From: Euprymna scolopes
Lineage: Eukaryota > Mollusca > Cephalopoda > Sepiida > Sepiolidae
Reading direction: 5' to 3'
Assembly (NCBI GenBank): GCA_024364805.1
Contig: CM044501.1
Coordinates: 55,175,311 to 55,214,248 of the forward strand
Length of the DNA stretch: 38,938 bases
A program made the position numbers and the translations under genes. Numbering within the stretch: position 1 is the stretch's first letter; the number at the start of each line of letters is the position of its first letter. The notes below the pieces were generated by a model, which had not been told where the DNA came from, did not search any database, and worked only from the letters and a program-made list of their open reading frames with translations. Shown here one piece after another: positions 32,651 through 38,938 of this stretch.

Positions 32651-34268
32651 TCATCTCATTTTTTGAAATTTATAAGATATTCCTGTTTCAGTTATTGGAT
32701 CAACTGAGCTAAGAACATCAGAATATTTCAAAATTGATATATGTGGATGTGATGGATAATAGAAAGATGGAGAGGGCCCATTTGGTTGTAAAAATGTCAC
32801 TTTCACCTCACCATTATCTAGATTTTTGTCAAGTACAAATCCTAACCATCAATTCCTCTCATAAAGTGTTGTCACAAATCCGTTAATGTCTTCGAACTCC
32901 ATATTGTTCCATTTTGTGATTCGAATTACTCTTCCTTTCTTTTATGTTGACACTTTTTATTTCCACTTCTATCTGAGAGACAGGAATGAAAGTATGTAAT
33001 TTTTGTGTTCCTATAATCGTGGAGGAATTGCTAAATCTGTCTTCTAAATATTTGCTTTCTTTATCTTTGAGGAATATAAGAAATTTGTTCCAGAAATATT
33101 TTTATTGCATAAAAGTACAGCTTCCTTGGCGTCATTATTTGTTCATTATAGGGTTTTTGCAGGCTAGCTTTCGATGCTAACCTGTTTACAGTGCCACTTA
33201 ACCCATCACATGATCCTTTCCTATGAGAAGTAGTAAAAAATGCCATTCTGCATCAATACCAAAATCAGATTTATGGTTGCACATATTTATAAAGTTTTTA
33301 AATTTTTATAATGTGTAACAGCCCCATCAGAGAAATATGTCATTTTTTATACATTAACATTTATAATTTCTTTCAATTTTCTATAACCTTTCTTTGAAAA
33401 AATGGGCAGCTACTTCATCATGCTTAAGACAATCAGATATTATAAGAAAATTAATATGCTCAAGGTCAATTCTATTTCTATAGTAGCAGATGAATGGGTG
33501 CAATATAGCTTGATCATTATTCCAGTGGAATCCTTGAGCTGAATCTTGCAAAATAAATGAATAATTCTCAGAAAAATCTGCTATTTCTAAGACTTCATTA
33601 AACATTAAAGAACCTTTTCTATTAGAACAAAATGTTGATTGTGCTTTGGCAATGGAATTATGCTTCTTCAATTTTTGAAGGCCTGCATGGAAATTTGCAA
33701 TAAATTCCTCTGTAGATTATGATAGAGTTTGTAGAATGGTTCTATCAGTTGATAACCACTGTTTGTATACAAAATCATCAATTGAGTTTTTTTGAAAAAT
33801 GTCTTGCATAACAAAATCATCCATCAGTTTGTTCCAAGATGAGCAGTCACCTAAGTAACAATTTGTCAATGCTTCATTGCATGTAACAGCAAGTATGCAT
33901 TGGTTGTAATCTGTCAAACGATGACTTTCTCCTTCAGTCAGTTTAGCCAGATGAGATCCTGTAATCATCAACTTTATATTCTGATGGATTGTGCAACTGC
34001 AAACAGTATGAGTCCCGGCACCACCTGCTAGCACGCATTCTTTTGGTCTAAGCTCGGCGAATTTAGAGGAGCCTACTTTCTCTTGGTGCTTTGATGTGAA
34101 TAATTTAAATGCCTCTTTCAGGTTACAGAGAACAAGATATTTTTGTTCCTGAACCCATTCCCCATCTTTTAAAACAGTCTTGTAATCATTTTTCCCAGGC
34201 ATCACTCGACTGACTTCTTCACTTTTGTAAAACTGCTTTACTTTATTAATTGTATCTTGTGGAAATCT
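32651..34268 (-). pseudogene. Decayed gene of the long-TIR element (putative transposase)
   Basis: Blocks on the minus strand in order: KVKQFYKSEEVSRVMPGK (about 34244-34191), NLKEAFKLF, ELRPKECVLAGGAGTHTVC and CTIHQNIKL (34120-33960), NCYLGDCSSW and YKQWLSTDR (to 33740). Then ADFSENYSF, QDSAQGFHWNN and LIISDCLKHD (33580-33400), YFSDG (33337-33323), TSHRKGSCDGLSGTVNRLA (33231-33175), and finally WLGFVLDK...LQPNGPSPSF (32848-32760). I recall this block order from large uncharacterised proteins repeated in many invertebrate genomes. The Asp in DFSENY, SDC and YFSDG would suit an RNase H-like DDE core, but that is inference. In-frame stops separate the first two large blocks (33717-33719) and follow the second (33381-33383), with frame changes further on, so the copy is dead. 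Confidence 0.7.
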
Positions 34269-35990
34269 AGTTTATCGTGTATTTGGCAAAGATAAGATTC
34301 CTTCCCCATTCACAAGTTTAACGAAATATATTTAAATCGATCGTAATTACTTTTTATTATGAAAGATAAGAGTTCCAATAAATACAACATATTTTTTTTT
34401 TTACATTTTAAATGCACAAATTGGACAAAAACTTATCTTGAATTTGGAATCAAAAAATAATCCTTTTTTAAAATAACGTTTTTTTTTTATTCTCCCGTTG
34501 AATTGCGAAGAAAAAAACTTCCTAAAAGTTAATTAATTTTCAAAAGATTAAAACTCCATTATTTCAACATAGATTTAAAAAAAACTGTGTTTCATTTTAA
34601 TATTAAGTTATAATATAAACACGACTCTTTCCATCTATTTCATCGCCAGATTAAAGACGATTGAAAAATGTTATTGTACGAAAAATTAACTATTTCAAAG
34701 ATCACTACGGTTTCTAGTTTGTCCTTTTTTACCAAATAAAGTATGGAAATACATAATTAACCAAAAAACATTCGTAAATATTTAGTAAAACCGTATTTTA
34801 TAGTTAATATATAAATGTTTATAATATTACTAATCATTAAACTGTGTAAAATTTAAAACCTAACAAAATCATAACAAAGAGTATTTATTAGTTGCCATTT
34901 GAAGAAGATAAACAAAGGTTTTTAAAAAAGCATTAAGTCGCTTCTGCCGTTCCATATTTCGTAAAGTAAACACAAATCTGACGTCACGGGATTATGGGCA
35001 AAATTCTTCACAAACGTTTGGAGGTCCCTACAAAACACCCTCCCCTTTCCATGTTAAGAATGGCTTTCGAAATAATAACGTTATTTCAGCACAGTAGCTA
35101 AAATACATAAGTACAAAAAATAGGCAAAAGAAACAAATCCATTTCCGTGTTTACAAAATAGGGTATCGATTTACTATAACGTCGTAACTAAAAAGTGAGC
35201 ACCCCTTACAAATGTCGAAATATTAACTTTTAATTTTTTTCTTTAATACTCTTTCATATAAATGTCCATTCAATAATAATCCACTGAAAAATACCAAGAA
35301 ATCGAACAGAAACATATTTTTAGTAGGAGTGACGCCATTTTAATAAAAATATCTAATAAAATTCTACATAAAATTAATGAAATTAGAACTTACATTTTTA
35401 TGGTGACTGACAAAATGTTAATCTTGTAGCATGAATTTTCTTGTCAAACTCAACTGGCAAAACGATTTCAATGATATTATCTTTTAATAAGTTTTTATTG
35501 CTTTTTATCTTCACCAATCCCTCTACTACATATAGTGAGAACTTATTTTTATAAGAGGCAGTAGTCTCAAATAAAGGGATGGTTACTTCAAAAATTAAAA
35601 GATGTCTAACATAGAGGTGATAAAAGTTTCACTTATTGAAAAACCAAAGTATTTTAATATTTTTTAGCACTTTCCTGTCAGATTTGTTAATGCTGAAGGA
35701 CTGGTCAGTAAAAAGGGCATTTTTTATGAGTTTTTTTTAAACAGCTAAATTAAATCCACATCATATTTTTATGTTCTTAGCTTTTATTTTCACTAGTAGC
35801 TTAAAAATAAATATTCTACATATTATCTTCTAATACAAATAAAAGAAATGTTTAACATTTTTTTGGAATCGGTTTGTCACATAAGTTTGAAATACTACTT
35901 TTCATTGGTTTGTCACATAGAAGTTTTGTGATTCTGATACCTTAAAAAGTTCTAGATGTTCTAGATCCTGATTAACTGCCTCAACACTAA
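34269..35990. other. Interior of long-TIR element upstream of the gene
   Basis: AT-rich, with a less AT-rich patch at 34940-35050 that includes a palindromic TGACGTCA (34979-34986, the CRE core) and could be the gene's promoter region. At 35027-35130 a segment of about 95 bp is an inverted relative of the MITE in the left arm (shared TTAAGAAT, CGAAATAAT, AGGGTGTTTTGTA). The rest is unrecognised. Confidence 0.5.
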
Positions 35991-36009
35991 TTATATCACT
36001 ATTTTCCAT
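35902..36009 (-). CDS. 35-aa ORF starting in the right TIR (possible 5' exon)
   Basis: An ATG at 36009 within the inner edge of the arm opens MENSDIISVEAVNQDLEHLE, then a stop at 35902-35904. AAGGTATCA inside it (codons 23-24) could act as a splice donor toward the downstream gene on the same strand. Acidic and soluble in character. The left arm has the related ATGGAAAAAGTGATAT at 32116, which does not stay open. This is weak evidence from position and strand only. Confidence 0.25.
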   Translation of the reverse strand: MENSDIISVEAVNQDLEHLELFKVSESQNFYVTNQ

Positions 36010-36705
36010 AACAAAATCTGTGTTGCATTAAAAAAAAAATATATATATATAACAAATGAAGAAAATTCAGTTTTATCAACACTTTTTTTTTTTACTTTTT
36101 GATTATGGCCTTCATGTAAATATTAATCAGCATCAAAATAGCTTTACAAAGATATCAAACTTGTCCATATTGGGAAATATCAAAATGTTTTGTTATGAAG
36201 TCGCAGGTACTAGGTTCCGCCATTTTTAATTTGCCCACTTCTTTAAACCGCTTGTAACGATAGTTCTAGTGAAAGGCCCATGATGAAATTTGGAATATAT
36301 ACTCTCTATGAATAGACAAATCTTCTGTCGAAAATTAAAAGAAATTGAAAGAACGGTTTTTGAGAAAATTCATGGTAAAATGTAAGGTCAAGGTCAACTT
36401 TTTAACCTTGGAAAAATATTCCCAGATAAAATTATAGATCTATCTAAGTACTTTAAAATGATATATAAATGAACTTTGTAGTCCCATAAAAAAATAGAGA
36501 TCTCGTCTTTTAAAATTGGTCACTTCTTCATAAAAATTCACATTTTTGTAAAAGGTCAAGGTCATATTTCAGGAACCCCTTGCCCTTGAAATATTTAACA
36601 AGTGCCATTCAATACCTTTCATGGAGATCTATAAGTGTAGCATATTTGAATAGCATCCGTGTCGGACATGATTTTACCCCTTGTGTATTTGACATGATAT
36701 GAGCC
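35991..36705 (-). repeat. Right terminal inverted repeat
   Basis: The inverse of the left arm, without the 204-bp insertion. A short (AT)n at 36040-36051 marks the corresponding point. The outer end lies about 20 bp from a 50-bp (AT)n array (36725-36774). Confidence 0.9.
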
Positions 36706-36721
36706 AAATGTAATTTGTTGA

Positions 36722-36724
<3 letters not shown>

Positions 36725-36774
<50 letters not shown>
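36725..36774. repeat. (AT)n microsatellite
   Basis: About 50 bp of AT just outside the right end of the long-TIR element. Confidence 0.95.
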
Positions 36775-36778
<4 letters not shown>

Positions 36779-36811
36779 GAGGATATAAGTATTTCCACAG
36801 TCAAACCACTT

Positions 36812-36948
36812 CAGAGTTCACAAGCGTCATGACAGCCAACAAATCAAGACTCGAGTTTCGCTCTTCTCAAATAACAGAGTACTCGCTTCGCACGAAAGAG
36901 ATTCTTGGACTTTTGGTTTGTTGACTTTCATGGCCTATGTGAGCTACG
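36812..36948. mobile_element. Small fold-back repeat (~135 bp)
   Basis: The left arm TCACAAGCGTCATGACAGCC followed by AACAAATCAAGA is the imperfect inverse of the right arm, whose reverse complement is TCACATAGGCCATGAAAGTC followed by AACAAACCAAAAG. The loop contains GAGTTTCGCTCTTCTC and the partly complementary CACGAAAGAGATTC. Non-coding and MITE-like. Confidence 0.6.
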
Positions 36949-37629
36949 GCGTTATTTAGCTATGGGAATAATAATATAATCCCACATTCTAAAAATTCTA
37001 TGTATATATATATATATGTATACATATATATGTTCAAATATATAGATTAATAGATAGATGGATATATTGATAGATGGATTACTGCTCAGATATTCTCAGT
37101 TATCTGAACAGATATCATGAGTTTATATTCAGTGTTTGAATATTTCTTTTATTACAGCATTATAATAGATGTGCAATTCCCGTTGGTTTTTTTTGTTCTA
37201 CTAGTAAGTTAAAGTTCGGAATGATTAGAAATCATGTCTTAATTAGCCGAGATTATGTCGGATTATTTCATATTCTTGGTTAGTTACACAACCAACGCAT
37301 ACGAATATAGTCTACCTTACTATGCAATCCATAGAAAAGGCTATATAGATTCGTTATTTTTCACAGCGTTTAGTGAATATAATAAAGTAGCCGTGACAAA
37401 ACTAAAACTGTGCCCGACGAACATGCAGTCTGCGTCTGGATCCATTACACCTGAACTGTTGAATTGAATAAGTAGGAATGCGATGATCTCTACGCACATA
37501 TTTCATTATGCGTCTGCAGATTCGTACGCACCTAACAAGTTGCATTTACTCTTTGCATTGTCCTCATATTTTCCAGTCAATTTCTAAGGCAAAATAAGGT
37601 CTAGTAAGGGCAAAGCATGAATATGACGA
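36949..37629. other. Unclassified DNA
   Basis: Short AT/TA tracts lie at 37002-37031. A 70-codon ORF (37255-37467) has no recognisable motif. Confidence 0.4.
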
Positions 37630-37631
37630 TT

Positions 37632-37787
37632 ACGATGATGATGAGTATCCTGATGATGATGATGATGATGATGGTGATGAACGAAAGGTAAAAGGAAGAG
37701 AAAAAAATGGAAGAGACAACAGAAAAATGTGAGAAAGTAAATGTAATATGAAAATGCTACTTCTTAGATTACCAAGGTCAGGAACGA

Positions 37788-37820
<33 letters not shown>

Positions 37821-37897
37821 ATGATGATGATGATTATGACAATGGAAAGGGGATGGTGCTGCAGATGATGATAACGGTGATTATGATTATGATGGGA

Positions 37898-37951
<54 letters not shown>

Positions 37952-38044
37952 ATAATGAAGATCATCATAGGATGATTAAGGTGATTATGATGATAATTTC
38001 GGTGTCGTGATGACGACGATGATGATGAAGAATTAGTGGTTGTG

Positions 38045-38101
<57 letters not shown>
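37632..38101. repeat. Cluster of (ATG)n / (GCT)n trinucleotide arrays
   Basis: Separate arrays at about 37632-37681, 37796-37835 ((GCT)n passing into (GAT)n), 37892-37950 and 38044-38101, with GAT-rich DNA between. The arrays create poly-Met, poly-Asp and poly-Ala frames, including the ORF at 37748-37975, which is not a gene. Confidence 0.9.
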
Positions 38102-38102
<1 letters not shown>

Positions 38103-38635
38103 ATCAACGACGACAAAATAAACGAGAGAGGCGATGCAGAATGTGAAGAGGATTAGGAAAACAGAGAGAAATTAGAAATAAATGAGATCAAATAAATTAA
38201 TATAACAAAAGAAAAAACAAGAATTGCAGAGACCAACAATGATAACAACTGAACAACGTGAGAGAATAAGTCAGAGATAATACCGGGTAAAGAGAATAGC
38301 GTTTTCATGTCCATAAACGCGGCGTATGATTTATTTCTATTAATTTCATTTTTAATCTTTCGCTTTTTTTTTACCATTGTATTCACATGAGACACGGCCA
38401 ACACCTATTTTAAATAGCACGTGAAGGATGAGGTTTTCAAAGAAAAAAATTAATAATGTTTTTTTTTTCAAATATACATAATTGAACAAAATCTCGGATT
38501 ATTTAGATTAAAAGGAAATTCTATTATTCAAAGATTACATGGATTTGATTTCGATAACGTAGAATAACGGACTTTAAAGATTTCTATTAGGATTTTGGTA
38601 CTCAACATCTCTCCATTCCTCTTTTATTTCTATAT
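38102..38635. other. Nothing recognised
   Basis: A-rich then T-rich sequence without motif-bearing ORFs. Confidence 0.45.
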
Positions 38636-38653
38636 ACACACATACACACACAG

Positions 38654-38691
<38 letters not shown>

Positions 38692-38692
38692 A
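38636..38692. repeat. (CA)n(AT)n compound microsatellite
   Basis: Short CA units followed by interrupted AT units. The remainder to the window end (38693-38938) contains nothing I recognise. Confidence 0.9.
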
Positions 38693-38938
38693 TCACTATG
38701 GCGCGAGTAATAGTGTATATAATCATTTTGTGTGTACTTTTTCGATGTACTTTAAACATAAGATCGTTTTCAGATCTTATGATAAGCACATCAAGAAAGG
38801 GTAGGGGGGTTGATGTTTTTTATTCTATTTAGTAAGTCTCCAGAATTTTTAATATGAGCAGTCTAATGGTGCCCATTAGTGGGGTTAAAATTTGGGAAAT
38901 GGCTCGTGCTACCTTCTGTGTGACACTTCCGATGTTCG

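Larger units (their letters stand above)
31199..36705 (-). mobile_element. 5.5-kb element with ~700-bp terminal inverted repeats
   Basis: The two ends are long inverted repeats. The left arm is 31199-32133 (about 725 bp after removing a later insertion) and the right arm is 35991-36705 (715 bp). They match over most of their length by eye. The element starts GGCCCATTCC and ends ATGAGCC, and AAAT on both sides (31195-31198, 36706-36709) is a possible 4-bp target duplication. The interior carries a decayed minus-strand gene (32651-34268). It encodes no recognisable polymerase, capsid or retroviral integrase, so I treat it as a DNA transposon of a superfamily I cannot name. The arms differ enough to show it is not recent. 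Confidence 0.85.

Noticed and set aside
31199-36705. Long-TIR element as a Polinton or other virus-like element
   Set aside because: Long inverted ends alone suggested it, but the element is only 5.5 kb and no polymerase, capsid, ATPase or retroviral integrase signature is visible.
37748-37975. 75-codon ORF with poly-Ala, poly-Asp and poly-Met
   Set aside because: It is made of trinucleotide microsatellite sequence; residues simply follow the repeat phase.

Overview
The window looks like intergenic DNA from a large, AT-rich, repeat-dense animal genome, most probably a cephalopod mollusc (octopus-like). This rests on the very high density of (AT)n, (GT)n and (ATG)n microsatellites, on non-LTR retrotransposon tails and a short A-tailed retroposon that resemble octopus repeats I recall, and on the absence of compact gene structure. 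The species is an inference; no marker gene is present. I found no convincing host protein-coding gene. Everything coding that I recognise belongs to transposable elements.

Layout. 1-5.3 kb: microsatellites, unclassified AT-rich DNA and a worn LINE scrap. 5.3-5.9 kb: minus-strand 3' end of a LINE (here called family 1). 6.6-7.3 kb: a long (AT)n array beside a worn Tc1/mariner transposase. 7.5-9.3 kb: AT and CA/TG arrays, two of them palindromic. 10.9-12.3 kb: a family-1 LINE tail split by two later insertions, an A-tailed short retroposon and a 505-bp mariner deletion derivative. 13.0-13.4 and 18.0-18.4 kb: two copies of one fold-back repeat. 15.2-15.8 kb: another old family-1 LINE tail. 17.3-17.6 kb: a repeat with a 5S-rRNA-like head. 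18.74-20.02 kb: an almost intact 1.28-kb mariner with one in-frame stop. 21.4-22.8 kb: the longest family-1 LINE copy, with reverse transcriptase. 24.15-24.46 and 28.46-29.15 kb: 3' ends of a second LINE family. 26.1-26.5 kb: three tandem units of about 130-150 bp. 27.0-27.5 kb: an unclassified GC-richer block and a (CATA)n array. 29.28-29.59 kb: a minus-strand 5S-headed SINE-like repeat. 30.3-30.9 kb: an unclassified fragment with a partial zinc-knuckle motif. 31.2-36.7 kb: a 5.5-kb element with terminal inverted repeats of about 700 bp and a decayed minus-strand gene. 36.8-36.95 kb: a small fold-back. 37.6-38.1 kb: (ATG)n arrays.

The most interesting object is the long-TIR element at 31199-36705. 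Its decayed gene carries several blocks that I associate with a family of uncharacterised invertebrate proteins, with a possible RNase H-like (DDE-type) core. Its arms keep direct copies of an extended nuclear-receptor half site, and a short ORF begins inside one arm. Nested insertions across the window give a relative chronology of element activity.
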